Shown: piece after piece, positions 7,189-15,725 of the stretch
How the letters are laid out: each line of letters opens with the position of its first letter
Position numbering within the stretch: position 1 is the first letter of the stretch
The notes under the pieces: generated by a model
Databases searched by the model: none
Seen by the model: only the letters and a program-made list of their open reading frames with translations
Told to the model about the DNA's origin: nothing
Program-made: the position numbers and the translations under genes
From: Acidovorax soli
GTDB taxonomy: Bacteria > Pseudomonadota > Gammaproteobacteria > Burkholderiales > Burkholderiaceae_C
Assembly (NCBI RefSeq): GCF_900107605.1
Contig: NZ_FNQJ01000008.1
Coordinates: forward strand, 1-64,000
DNA: 64,000 nucleotides
Direction of reading: 5' to 3'

Positions 7189-8373
7189 TTAGCGCACCGG
7201 CACTGCGCGCCTGCGCTGCAGCGCGAGCCATGCCAGCGCCAGCCCCGTCACGGCGATCGGGACCAGTGAGCCGGCGTTGAGCAGCGTCCAGCCCTGCGTG
7301 GTGACCAGCACGCCCGACGAGAACGAGCTGAGCGCCAGCGTGGCAAAAACGCAGAAATTGATGGCAGCCTGGGCACGGTCTTTTTCCTCGGGGCGGTAGG
7401 CCGTCAGGGCCAGCGCCGTGGCGCCGGTGAACAGAAAGTTCCAGCCCACGCCCAGCAGGAACAGGGCCACGCCAAAGTGCTGCAGCTCCAGCCCCATCAG
7501 CGCAATCACCACGCAGGCGGCATTCAGCAGCACTCCCGCACCCATGACAGCCAGCACGCCAAAGCGCTTGATGAGGTGGCCCGTGAAGAAGCCCGGCGCA
7601 AACATGCCGATCACATGCCATTGCAGCACCGTCGCCGCATCGTCAAAGGCGAAGCCACAGACCTGCATGGCCAGCGGTGTGGCGGCCATCAGCAGGTTCA
7701 TCACGCCGTAGCCCAGGGCGGCGCCCAGCACCGCCACGATGAAAGCCGGTTGCCGCATCAGTTCGGCCAGGGGCCGGCCTTGGGCGGGCAGGCCTGCCGC
7801 GTCGAGCACCGGTGGCTGCGCCTCGAAGCGGATGGCGGCCATGCAGGCCATGGCGATGAGCGCCACGCCCATCAGCGCGATGTAAGCCCCCGCAAAAGGC
7901 ACGGGGAACAGCGTGCGCGTGGCGCTGGCCAGATTGGGGCCCGTGACGGCGCCCAGCAGGCCACCGGCGAGCACCAGTGAAACGGCCTTTTCGCGGAACG
8001 CAGGCAGCGACAGTTCGGCGGCCGCAAAGCGGTAGAGCTGGCCGTTGGCGCTGTAGTAGCCTGCCACCAGGGTCGCAGTGCACAGCAGCCAGAAGTTGGC
8101 GCTGAAAGCCGCCCAGGCACACAGCGCGGCGGATGCCACCGCCACGGCCAGCCCGATCTGGAACGACACCTGCCGTCCCCAGCGCCTTTGGCTGCGTGCC
8201 ACCAGCGGGGTGGACAGGGCGCCGCCCACCACATAGCCCATCACGGGCAGCGTGGCCATCCAGCCGAACGGCGCCAGTTGCAGGCCCACCAGGCCGTTGA
8301 TGGCGATGAAGACCACGTTGTTGGTCAGGAAAAGGCCCTGGCAGAGGGCCAGCAGCCAGAGGTTTCTGTTCAC
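7189..8373 (-). CDS. MFS transporter
   Basis: 394 residues with about 12 hydrophobic segments. A basic loop follows segment 2 (SQRRWGRQ), where MFS proteins carry motif A. Substrate unknown. It is divergent from ubiU, and the intergenic region (8374-8573) holds an FNR-like box placed for ubiU rather than for this gene. Confidence 0.85.
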   Translation of the reverse strand: MNRNLWLLALCQGLFLTNNVVFIAINGLVGLQLAPFGWMATLPVMGYVVGGALSTPLVARSQRRWGRQVSFQIGLAVAVASAALCAWAAFSANFWLLCTATLVAGYYSANGQLYRFAAAELSLPAFREKAVSLVLAGGLLGAVTGPNLASATRTLFPVPFAGAYIALMGVALIAMACMAAIRFEAQPPVLDAAGLPAQGRPLAELMRQPAFIVAVLGAALGYGVMNLLMAATPLAMQVCGFAFDDAATVLQWHVIGMFAPGFFTGHLIKRFGVLAVMGAGVLLNAACVVIALMGLELQHFGVALFLLGVGWNFLFTGATALALTAYRPEEKDRAQAAINFCVFATLALSSFSSGVLVTTQGWTLLNAGSLVPIAVTGLALAWLALQRRRAVPVR

Positions 8374-8481
8374 GGCAGTGGGTTGTGGAGAAAAGAGGAG
8401 AGCCTACCTGGTGAGCGGGCGCTGCCGAAACATGGGTTGCATCAAAGCCCGGCATCGGTTGTCCGGCATTGTGGGCTGCAG

Positions 8482-8495
8482 TTGATGAAGATCAG
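8482..8495 (+). promoter_or_regulatory. FNR/ANR-like box upstream of ubiU
   Basis: TTGATGAAGATCAG matches 13 of 14 positions of the pattern TTGATN4ATCAA, counting the free spacer. Its centre (8488.5) is 41.5 bases before a start predicted from the TAAGGT hexamer at 8518-8523, the classical class II activator distance. The regulator is not in the window. Function is inferred from motif, spacing and the anaerobic role of the genes downstream. Confidence 0.65.
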
Positions 8496-8517
8496 CCACC
8501 CCGTGGCCAGGGACCGC

Positions 8518-8523
8518 TAAGGT
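8518..8523 (+). promoter_or_regulatory. Candidate -10 box for ubiU
   Basis: TAAGGT (TAnnnT) lies 22 bases after the FNR-like box, predicting a start near 8530 and a leader of about 44 nt to the ATG at 8574. No good -35, as expected for an activator-dependent promoter. Confidence 0.4.
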
Positions 8524-8573
8524 GCCGCCAGTGCCGTGGCTCCATGCCCGGAGCCGGCCATTGATCGTTTGCC

Positions 8574-9617
8574 ATGGAATCCCTGAACCCTACTGCGGCG
8601 CCCCCTGCGGCGCCAGCCCTTGAACTGGTCTGCCCCGCCGGCAGCCTGCCGGCCCTGAAGGCGGCGGTGGACAACGGTGCCAACTGCGTCTATCTGGGCC
8701 TGCGCGACGCCACCAACGCCCGCAACTTTGCCGGCCTCAATTTCGACGAGGCGGCCATCGCCAATGGCATCCGCTACGCGCACGAGCGTGGCTGCAAGGT
8801 GTTCATGGCGCTCAACACCTACCCGCAGGCGTCCGACCCCGCACCCTGGCGCAGCGCCATGGACAAGGCGGTGGACCTGGGCGTGGACGCCGTCATTCTG
8901 GCTGATCCCGGGCTCATGCAATACGCCGCGCAGCGCCATCCGCAGCTGCGCCTGCACCTGTCGGTGCAGGGCTCGGCCACCAACTACGAGGCCATCAACT
9001 TCTACCGCGAGCAGTTCGGCATCGTGCGCGCCGTGCTGCCGCGCGTGCTGTCGATGGAGCAGGTGCGCCAGGTCATCGACAAGACGCCGGTGGAGATCGA
9101 GGTGTTTGGTTTTGGCAGCCTGTGCGTGATGGTCGAGGGGCGCTGCGCGCTGTCGTCCTACGTCACGGGCGAATCGCCCAACACGCATGGCGTGTGCTCG
9201 CCGCCGAAGGCAGTGCGCTGGCAGGAGACGCCGCAGGGCCGCGAGTCGCGCCTGAACGGCGTGCTGATCGACCGCTACGCACCCGGCGAGAACGCCGGCT
9301 ACCCCACCTTGTGCAAGGGCCGCTTCGACGTGGGCGACGACGAGAACTACTACGCCATCGAAGAGCCCACCAGCCTCAACACGCTGGAGCTGCTGCCCCA
9401 GCTGCTGAAAATCGGTGTGCGCGCCATCAAGATCGAAGGCCGCCAGCGCAGCCCCGCGTATGTGGCGCAGGTCACCAAGGTCTGGCGCGAAGCCATGGAC
9501 CAGTGCCTGGCCAATCCCCACCGCTACGCCCCCAAGACGACCTGGATGGCCAGCCTCGACCAGGTGGCCGAGGGCCAGCAGCACACGCTGGGCGCCTACC
9601 ACCGCCCCTGGAAATGA
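8574..9617 (+). CDS. UbiU, O2-independent ubiquinone hydroxylation (U32 family)
   Basis: 347 residues, peptidase-U32 fold (ELVCPAGSLPALKAA at the start). Four cysteines (184, 191, 208, 247) have spacings 7/17/39, the same as the 4Fe-4S ligands of E. coli UbiU. UbiU and UbiV form a complex that hydroxylates ubiquinone precursors without O2, using prephenate as oxygen donor. The next genes are ubiV and ubiT, though a 192-bp gap with a repeat element separates ubiU from ubiV. Likely under FNR-type control (8482-8495). Confidence 0.93.
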   Translation: MESLNPTAAPPAAPALELVCPAGSLPALKAAVDNGANCVYLGLRDATNARNFAGLNFDEAAIANGIRYAHERGCKVFMALNTYPQASDPAPWRSAMDKAVDLGVDAVILADPGLMQYAAQRHPQLRLHLSVQGSATNYEAINFYREQFGIVRAVLPRVLSMEQVRQVIDKTPVEIEVFGFGSLCVMVEGRCALSSYVTGESPNTHGVCSPPKAVRWQETPQGRESRLNGVLIDRYAPGENAGYPTLCKGRFDVGDDENYYAIEEPTSLNTLELLPQLLKIGVRAIKIEGRQRSPAYVAQVTKVWREAMDQCLANPHRYAPKTTWMASLDQVAEGQQHTLGAYHRPWK

Positions 9618-9624
9618 GGAACAA

Positions 9625-9756
9625 CCCCCTGAGGCGCTTCGCGCCTTCCCCCTTCTCTCGCCTCGCTTGCGCGATGCGGGAAGGGGGACACCGCCAGCGC
9701 GGCGGGGCGGCCCTTGCGCGGCGGTCGCTGGCCTGGGCCGCGCCAGATTCGAACTC
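9625..9756 (+). repeat. Type A palindromic repeat between ubiU and ubiV
   Basis: CCCCCTGAGGCGCTTCGCGCC, an imperfect palindromic middle with CTTCCCCC/GGGGG arms, then GGGGCGGCCC and GGCCTGGGCCGCGCCAG. The copy at 55815-55936 has the same blocks in the same order. It occupies most of the 192-bp gap. Confidence 0.75.
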
Positions 9757-9809
9757 AGTGAGCCGCTTTGGCGCCTGGCTACCACGATGAAAACCTTAGA
9801 GATCGCCCC

Positions 9810-10724
9810 ATGAAACTCTCTCTCGGCCCGCTGCTGTACTACTGGCCGCGCGAAACCATCTTTGCTTTTTATGAGGCCATGGCCGCCACGCCGCTCGACG
9901 TGGTCTATCTGGGCGAAACCGTGTGCTCGCGCCGCCATGAGTTGCGCCTGGCGGACTGGCTGGACATCGCCCGCATGCTGCAGGACGCAGGCAAGCAGGC
10001 CGTGCTGTCCACGCAGGTGCTGATCGAGTCGGGCTCGGACGTGAGCGTGCTGCACAAGATCGCCGCCAATACCGACTTCACCGTCGAGGCCAACGACATG
10101 GGCGCGGTGCGCTGCCTGTCGGGCCAGCGCCCCTTCGTGGCCGGCCCGCACCTGAACCTGTACAACGCGCCCTCGCTGCAATGGATGGCCCAGCTGGGCG
10201 CCAGCCGCTGGGTGATGCCGCTGGAGATGGCGCAGGATGCGCTGGCCGCCATGCTGGGGAACCGCCCGGCCGGGCTCGAAACGGAAGTGTTCGCCTACGG
10301 GCGCATGCCATTGGCCTACTCGGCGCGCTGCTTCACCGCGCGCCATCGCAACCTGCCCAAGGACGACTGCCGCTTCAGCTGTATGGACCATGCCGACGGC
10401 CTGACGCTGCGCACGCGCGAGAGCGAGGATTTCCTCGTGCTCAATGGCACGCAGACGCAATCGGCCCGCGTCTACAACCTGGCCAACGAGCTGGCCGCGA
10501 TGGGCACCATGGGCGTGGACCTGGTGCGGCTGAGCCCGCAGGCGCAGCACATGGCGCAGATCATCGCGCTGTTCGACGAAGCGCGCGGGCCGGCGCAGCC
10601 CGCCAGCGTGGACTATGTCGAGCGCATGCAAGCCTTCATGCCCGACCAGCCCTGCAATGGCTACTGGTTTGGCCGTCCCGGTCTGGAGCAGGGGCATGCC
10701 GCAAGCCATGCGCCTGGCCCCTGA
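9810..10724 (+). CDS. UbiV, O2-independent ubiquinone hydroxylation (U32 family)
   Basis: 304 residues, second U32-family partner of UbiU. Cys39, 174, 187 and 191 reproduce the spacing of the E. coli UbiV 4Fe-4S ligands (Cys39 identical; 13 and 4 between the last three). The start at 9810 gives the usual N-terminus ([14 protein letters not shown]); the frame is open upstream into the repeat. UbiT follows after 45 bases. Confidence 0.93.
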   Translation: MKLSLGPLLYYWPRETIFAFYEAMAATPLDVVYLGETVCSRRHELRLADWLDIARMLQDAGKQAVLSTQVLIESGSDVSVLHKIAANTDFTVEANDMGAVRCLSGQRPFVAGPHLNLYNAPSLQWMAQLGASRWVMPLEMAQDALAAMLGNRPAGLETEVFAYGRMPLAYSARCFTARHRNLPKDDCRFSCMDHADGLTLRTRESEDFLVLNGTQTQSARVYNLANELAAMGTMGVDLVRLSPQAQHMAQIIALFDEARGPAQPASVDYVERMQAFMPDQPCNGYWFGRPGLEQGHAASHAPGP

Positions 10725-10769
10725 TGTTCACCGTGCTTTTCACCCTGGCCCGAGTGCCACTCCCACGCC

Positions 10770-11273
10770 ATGGCTGCTTCTTCTGATCTTCTGGTGGTTC
10801 CCGCTCCGGTGGGGGCCTTGCTGTCGCGCCTGCCCGCCTACCCCGGCTCGCTGCTGCTGGTGACCGCGCTCAACCTGGCGCTGGCCCGGCACCTGCCCGC
10901 CGATGTGGGCCAGTTGATGCTGCACAAGAAGATGCGCGTGCAGGTGCGCGATGCGCGCCTGACGTTCGACTTCGCCTGGACCGGCCAGCGCTTTGCGCCC
11001 CAGGCCCCGCTGGTGGCCCCCGCCGTGGCCGACCTGACGCTGAGCGCCACCGCCCACGACTTTCTGCTGCTGGCCCAGCGCCAGCAAGACCCCGATACCC
11101 TGTTCTTCAACCGCCGCCTGTCCATGGAGGGCGACACCGAACTGGGCCTGGTGGTGAAGAACGCGCTCGACGCCATCGAGCTGCCCGTGCTCGACCCGCG
11201 CCAGTGGACGCCGCGCCAGGTGCTGGGCCGCCTGCGCCAGCGCATGGATTCCGCGCGCAGCGCCGGACGATGA
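10770..11273 (+). CDS. UbiT, SCP2-domain lipid carrier
   Basis: 167 residues with an SCP2 sterol-carrier domain in the central part (from about residue 35 to 130; NRRLSMEGDTELGLVVKN). UbiT is the counterpart of UbiJ for the anaerobic pathway and is thought to bind and present the polyprenylated intermediates. The stop overlaps the start of the zinc-protein gene (ATGA at 11270), so translation is coupled. Confidence 0.9.
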   Translation: MAASSDLLVVPAPVGALLSRLPAYPGSLLLVTALNLALARHLPADVGQLMLHKKMRVQVRDARLTFDFAWTGQRFAPQAPLVAPAVADLTLSATAHDFLLLAQRQQDPDTLFFNRRLSMEGDTELGLVVKNALDAIELPVLDPRQWTPRQVLGRLRQRMDSARSAGR

Positions 11274-11692
11274 CCATGGCCGCCGATCCCAACCACCCCC
11301 TGGTCTATTCCTGCTCCGGCTGCTCCAGCGCCGCGCAGCTGGCCAACCATGTGGCGCTGCAGCTCGACCGGCGCGGCGTGGCCGAGATGTCGTGCATCGC
11401 CGGCGTGGGCGGCGATGTGCCGCACCTGATGAAGATCGTCCGTTCGGGCCGGCCCATCATTGCGCTCGACGGTTGCCCGCTGGTCTGCGTCAAAAGCACG
11501 CTGGCGCGCCATGGCATCGCTGCCGACCGGCATTACCAGCTGCAGCAGTACGGCGTGAAAAAGCGCACGCACGAAGACTTCGATCCCGTGCAGGCCGCGC
11601 TGGTGCTGGAGCAGGTGGAGGCCGACCAGATGGCGCAGCCCCTGCAACGCCCGGCGCTGCGGCCCGCCGCCGTGGAGCCCTCGCATGGCTGA
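11270..11692 (+). CDS. DGC-domain putative zinc-binding protein in the ubi operon
   Basis: 140 residues. Five cysteines at 15, 18, 42, 69 and 73 (SCSGCSS, SCIAG, DGCPLVC) match the DGC-type putative zinc-binding family, named after its DGC motif (67-69 here). No biochemical role is established. The gene overlaps ubiT by four bases and ubiX by eight, so it is made as part of the same ubiquinone operon. A metal, sulfur or Fe-S related role for UbiU/V or UbiD is a hypothesis only. Confidence 0.82.
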   Translation: MTMAADPNHPLVYSCSGCSSAAQLANHVALQLDRRGVAEMSCIAGVGGDVPHLMKIVRSGRPIIALDGCPLVCVKSTLARHGIAADRHYQLQQYGVKKRTHEDFDPVQAALVLEQVEADQMAQPLQRPALRPAAVEPSHG

Positions 11693-12281
11693 TGCCCGAC
11701 GCCCGCGCCGCGTCATCGTGGCCATCTCGGGCGCCAGCGGCGCCGTGTATGGCGCGCGCCTGCTGCAGGTGCTGCAGGGCCAGAGCGGCATCGAGACGCA
11801 CCTGGTCGTGTCGGATGCCGGCTGGCGCAACCTGCGGCACGAGCTCGACATGGACCGCCCCACCGTGGAGGCCCTGGCGCACCGCGTGCACGATGTGGCC
11901 AACGTGGGCGCGGCGATTGCGAGTGGCTCGTTCCAGTGCCACGCCATGGTGGTGGCACCCTGCTCCATGCGCACGCTGGCGGCCATTGCCCATGGCCTGG
12001 CCGACAACCTGCTCACGCGCGCCGCCGATGTGGCGCTCAAGGAACGCCGCCGCCTTGTGCTGATGGTGCGCGAATCGCCGCTGCACCTCACGCACCTGCG
12101 CAACATGGTGGCGGTGACCGAGATGGGCGCCATCGTCTGCCCGCCGCTGCCCGCCTTCTACCTGCGCCCGCAGACCGTGGGCGAGGTGGTGGACTACAGC
12201 GTGGCGCGCGCGCTCGACCTCATCGACGTGGCGCACGACCTGGCGCCGCGCTGGGAGGGGTTGGCGGCAGATGCTCCATAA
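11685..12281 (+). CDS. UbiX, flavin prenyltransferase
   Basis: 198 residues, flavoprotein fold with the FMN loop SGASGAVYG (residues 15-23) and a conserved C-terminal PAFYLRPQT segment. UbiX prenylates FMN to make the cofactor (prFMN) needed by UbiD. The start overlaps the preceding gene. UbiD follows after about 60 bases, so the locus makes both cofactor and decarboxylase. Confidence 0.93.
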   Translation: MADARRPRRVIVAISGASGAVYGARLLQVLQGQSGIETHLVVSDAGWRNLRHELDMDRPTVEALAHRVHDVANVGAAIASGSFQCHAMVVAPCSMRTLAAIAHGLADNLLTRAADVALKERRRLVLMVRESPLHLTHLRNMVAVTEMGAIVCPPLPAFYLRPQTVGEVVDYSVARALDLIDVAHDLAPRWEGLAADAP

Positions 12282-12340
12282 AATCCCTCTGCACCACTCC
12301 CTGCGCCTGGCGGCCTGTTGGTTCAAATATGGGTACTGAG

Positions 12341-13828
12341 ATGGCCTACCGCGACCTGCGCGACTTCATGGCCCAGCTCGAAGCCACGGGCGATCTGCGC
12401 CGTGTTGCCGACCCCGTATCTCCATACCTGGAGATGACCGCGCTGAGCGACCGCGTGCTGCGCGCCGGTGGCCCCGCGCTGCTGTTCACGCAGCCCACGG
12501 GCCACCGCATGCCCGTGCTCACCAACCTGTTCGGCACGCCCGAGCGCGTGGCCCGGGCCATGGGTGTGGCCGACCTGCGCGGCGTGCGTGCTTTCGGTGA
12601 GCTGCTGGCCACGCTCAAGGAGCCCGAGGCGCCCAAGGGCTTCAAGGACATGCTGGGCATGGGCCACTTGCTCAAGACCCTGTGGAACATGGCGCCGCAC
12701 ACCGTGGGCCGGGGCGCGCCCTGCCAGCAGGAGGTGTGGGAAGGCCCCGATGTCGACCTGGCCCGCCTGCCCGTGCAGCATTGCTGGCCGGGCGACGTGG
12801 CGCCGCTCATCACCTGGGGCCTGACCATCACGCGCGGCCCGCGCAAGGCGCGGCAGAACCTGGGCATCTACCGCCAGCAGGTGATCTCGCGCAACCAGCT
12901 CATCCTGCGCTGGCTGGCCCACCGGGGCGGGGCGCTGGATTTCCGCGACCACTGCGCCACCCACCCCGGCCAGCCCTATCCCGTGGCCGTGGCGCTGGGC
13001 GCCGACCCGGCCACGCTGCTGGGCGCCGTCACGCCCGTGCCCGATTCGTTGAGCGAATACCAGTTCGCGGGCCTGCTGCGCGGCGCCCGCACCGAGGTCA
13101 CTCCCGCGCTGGGCGTGCCGCTCACGGTGCCAGCCACGGCCGAGATCGTGCTCGAAGGCCATATCCAGCCCGATGCCAACCATGCGAGCGGCTGGCAGCA
13201 TGCGCTCGAAGGTCCGTACGGCGACCACACCGGCTACTACAACGAGTGCGCCGAATTCCCCGTGCTCACCATCGACCGCATCACGATGCGCAAGGACGCG
13301 ATCTACCACAGCACCTACACCGGCAAGCCACCCGACGAGCCCGCCGTGCTGGGCCTGGCGATGAACGAGCTGTTCATTCCGCTCCTGCAAAAGCAGTTCC
13401 CCGAGATTGTGGACTTCTACCTGCCGCCCGAAGGCTGCAGCTATCGGCTAGCGGTGGTGAGCATCCGCAAGGCCTACGCGGGCCACGCCCGGCGCGTGAT
13501 GATGGGCGTGTGGAGCCACCTGCGCCAGTTCATGTACACCAAGTTCATCGTGGTGGTGGACGACGATGTGGATGTGCGCTCATGGCCCGAAGTTATCTGG
13601 GCCATCACCACCCGCATGGACCCGGTGCGCGACACCATGATGGTGGAGAACACCCCCATCGACTACCTCGACTTCGCCTCGCCCGTGAGCGGCCTGGGCA
13701 GCAAGATGGGCCTGGACGCCACGAACAAGTGGCCCGGCGAGACCCAGCGCGAGTGGGGGCAGCCCATGGCCATGGACGCCGCCGTGCAGGCGCGCATGGA
13801 TGGGCTGTACCAGGCGCTGGGGTTGTAA
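12341..13828 (+). CDS. UbiD, 3-polyprenyl-4-hydroxybenzoate decarboxylase
   Basis: 495 residues, full-length UbiD. Recognisable blocks include the N-terminal [12 protein letters not shown], a Glu/Arg-rich prFMN site region ([12 protein letters not shown]), [11 protein letters not shown] and [15 protein letters not shown]. It removes the carboxyl group of the ubiquinone ring precursor using prenylated FMN. The ATG at 12341 is preferred; an in-frame ATG at 12329 would add four residues. Last gene of the ubiquinone locus; a terminator follows. Confidence 0.95.
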   Translation: MAYRDLRDFMAQLEATGDLRRVADPVSPYLEMTALSDRVLRAGGPALLFTQPTGHRMPVLTNLFGTPERVARAMGVADLRGVRAFGELLATLKEPEAPKGFKDMLGMGHLLKTLWNMAPHTVGRGAPCQQEVWEGPDVDLARLPVQHCWPGDVAPLITWGLTITRGPRKARQNLGIYRQQVISRNQLILRWLAHRGGALDFRDHCATHPGQPYPVAVALGADPATLLGAVTPVPDSLSEYQFAGLLRGARTEVTPALGVPLTVPATAEIVLEGHIQPDANHASGWQHALEGPYGDHTGYYNECAEFPVLTIDRITMRKDAIYHSTYTGKPPDEPAVLGLAMNELFIPLLQKQFPEIVDFYLPPEGCSYRLAVVSIRKAYAGHARRVMMGVWSHLRQFMYTKFIVVVDDDVDVRSWPEVIWAITTRMDPVRDTMMVENTPIDYLDFASPVSGLGSKMGLDATNKWPGETQREWGQPMAMDAAVQARMDGLYQALGL

Positions 13829-13837
13829 GCGCAACCA

Positions 13838-13870
13838 GGGTCGATACCACCGGCGACCCGGTTTTCTTTC
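13838..13870 (+). terminator. Terminator after ubiD
   Basis: GGGTCG (13838-13843) pairs with CGACCC (13854-13859) and is followed by GGTTTTCTTT. It lies ten bases past the ubiD stop and separates the ubiquinone locus from the tetR operon. Confidence 0.6.
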
Positions 13871-13902
13871 CAGATGACATCGTTCACAAACAGCGATAAG
13901 AT

Positions 13903-13916
13903 AGTAATAGATTACT
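13903..13916 (+). promoter_or_regulatory. Candidate TetR operator
   Basis: AGTAATAGATTACT is a perfect palindrome (6-bp arms, 2-bp centre) 10 bases before the tetR start, in an AT-rich patch unlike its GC-rich surroundings. It would overlap the -10 region (TTCACA at 13883 as a possible -35). Autorepression and control of the export operon are inferred. Confidence 0.55.
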
Positions 13917-13926
13917 TACTTTCATC

Positions 13927-14565
13927 ATGAAAAAAACCACCACCGAGGCCGCTCCGCCCAGACACCTGCCTGCCGACGAACGCCGTGCCGTCACCGTCGA
14001 GGCCGTGGTGGCGCTGGCGGCCACGCAGAACCCGAGCGAGATCACCACCTCGGCCATCGCCCGGCACATGCACCTCACGCAGGGTGCGCTGTTCCGGCAC
14101 TTCCCGAACAAGGACGCCATCCTGCAGGCGGTGATGGACTGGGTGGCCACGCAGCTGCTGGCGCGCATCGACCGCGCGGCCGACGGCGCGGCTTCGCCCC
14201 TGGCGGCGCTGCGGGCCATGTTCATGGCGCATGTCGCCTTCGTGGCCGAGCACCCGGGCGCGCCGCGCATCATTTTTGGCGAACTGCAGCGCGCGGGCGA
14301 TACGCTCCCCAAGCAGATGGTGCAGACGCTCATCACCAGCTATGGCAAGCGCCTGCAAGGCCTCATCGCGCAAGGCCAGGCGCAGGGCGAGGTGCACGCG
14401 GGGCTGGATGTGCCGGCGGCGGCCACGTTGTTCATCGGCACCATCCAGGGCCTGGTGATGCAGTCGCTGATCACCGGCGACATGCAGCGCATGCGCAGCG
14501 ATGCCCCCCGGGTTTTTGCCATCTACCAGCGCGGCATTGCGCCCGCCAGCGAAAGCACACGATGA
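13927..14565 (+). CDS. TetR family transcriptional regulator
   Basis: 212 residues. The N-terminal helix-turn-helix (about residues 35-75, ITTSAIARHMHLTQGALFRHF) is followed by an all-helical ligand domain. It overlaps the adaptor gene by four bases and so is the first cistron of the export operon; it probably represses it through the palindrome at 13903-13916. The inducer is unknown. Confidence 0.9.
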   Translation: MKKTTTEAAPPRHLPADERRAVTVEAVVALAATQNPSEITTSAIARHMHLTQGALFRHFPNKDAILQAVMDWVATQLLARIDRAADGAASPLAALRAMFMAHVAFVAEHPGAPRIIFGELQRAGDTLPKQMVQTLITSYGKRLQGLIAQGQAQGEVHAGLDVPAAATLFIGTIQGLVMQSLITGDMQRMRSDAPRVFAIYQRGIAPASESTR

Positions 14566-15725
14566 AAAAATTCCCATTGCAAGGCCGCACGCTGGCGCTG
14601 CTGGCCGTGGTGGTGCCCCTGCTGGCGCTGTTCGTGTATGTGGTGCTGCGCTCGGGTCCGCTGGCCCCGGTGGCAGTCACGCTGGCCCAGGTCGAGCGCA
14701 AGGCCCTCGCTCCGGCGCTGTTTGGCGTGGGCACCATCGGCGCCCGCACCACCACCAGAATCGGCCCCACGGTGGCCGGGCGCATCCAGCGGCTGGATGT
14801 GGACGTGGGCGACTCTGTCCAGGCCGGCCAGGTGCTGGGCGAGATGGATGCGGTCGATCTGCAAGACCGCTTGCAGGCCCAGGAGGCCGCGCTGCAGCGC
14901 GTGCAGGCCAGCCTGCGCGAGGCCCAGGCACGCCAGGCCCACGCGCAGGCACAGGCCACGCGCTATGCGCAACTGCTGGCCGTGCGCTCGACCAGCGAAG
15001 AGCTGGCCGCCGCCAAGCAGCAGGAGCTGCAGGTGGCCGATGCGGCCGTGGCTGCCGCGCAGGCCGAAGCGGTGCGCGTGCGTGCCGAGCGTGCCGCCAT
15101 CGGCACGCAGCAGCGCCATCTGCGCCTGGTGGCGCCCGCCGCTGGCCTGGTGACGCTGCGCTTTGCCGACCCCGGCACCACCGTGGTGGCGGGCCAGGCG
15201 GTGGTGGAGGTGGTGGACCCTGCCAGCCTGTGGATCAACGTGCGTCTGGACCAGATCAACGCGCATGGCCTGAAGGCCGGCCTGCCGGCACAGGTGGTGC
15301 TGCGCTCGCGCGCGGGCCAGGCGCTGGCGGGGCGCGTGCTGCGCGTCGAGCCGCTGGCCGACGCCGTGACCGAGGAAGCGCTGGCCAAGGTGGTGTTCGA
15401 GGCCTTGCCTTCGCCCCTGCCGCCGCTCGGTGAACTGGCCGAAGTGACCATAGCCCTGCCCGCGCTGGCGGCGCAACCCGTGCTGCCCAATGCCGCCGTG
15501 CAGCGCGTGGGCGGCCAGACCGGCGTGTGGCGCTGGACCGATGGCCAGCTGCAATTCGCGCCGGTGCAATTGGGCAGCGCCGACCTCGACGGCCATGTGC
15601 AGGTGCTGCAGGGGCTGGACGAGGGCGACCAGGTGGTCGTCTACAGCGAAAAACCCCTGAGCGCGCGCAGCCGCATCCGGGTGGTGGAGAGTCTGGCCAA
15701 GGGTGCAAGCAAGGGCGCACCATGA
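14562..15725 (+). CDS. Periplasmic adaptor (HlyD/MacA type) of a tripartite exporter
   Basis: 387 residues. An N-terminal signal anchor (residues about 8-27) is followed by a biotinyl-lipoyl-like half (RIGPTVAGRIQRLDV), a helical hairpin rich in Gln/Ala, the second lipoyl half and a beta-barrel. Adaptors of this type link an inner-membrane pump to an outer-membrane channel. Here the pump is an ABC system (next two genes), not RND. Coupled to tetR and to the permease by ATGA overlaps. Confidence 0.88.
   Translation: MKKFPLQGRTLALLAVVVPLLALFVYVVLRSGPLAPVAVTLAQVERKALAPALFGVGTIGARTTTRIGPTVAGRIQRLDVDVGDSVQAGQVLGEMDAVDLQDRLQAQEAALQRVQASLREAQARQAHAQAQATRYAQLLAVRSTSEELAAAKQQELQVADAAVAAAQAEAVRVRAERAAIGTQQRHLRLVAPAAGLVTLRFADPGTTVVAGQAVVEVVDPASLWINVRLDQINAHGLKAGLPAQVVLRSRAGQALAGRVLRVEPLADAVTEEALAKVVFEALPSPLPPLGELAEVTIALPALAAQPVLPNAAVQRVGGQTGVWRWTDGQLQFAPVQLGSADLDGHVQVLQGLDEGDQVVVYSEKPLSARSRIRVVESLAKGASKGAP

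Noticed and set aside
8517-10709. Long minus-strand open frame opposite ubiU and ubiV
   Set aside because: A shadow of the two U32-family genes with their conserved cysteines; no ribosome site or recognisable domain.
11936-12340. N-terminal extension of ubiD by about 130 residues
   Set aside because: The frame is open, but the extension overlaps ubiX in another frame and is Arg/Ala-rich; UbiD proteins start near 12341.
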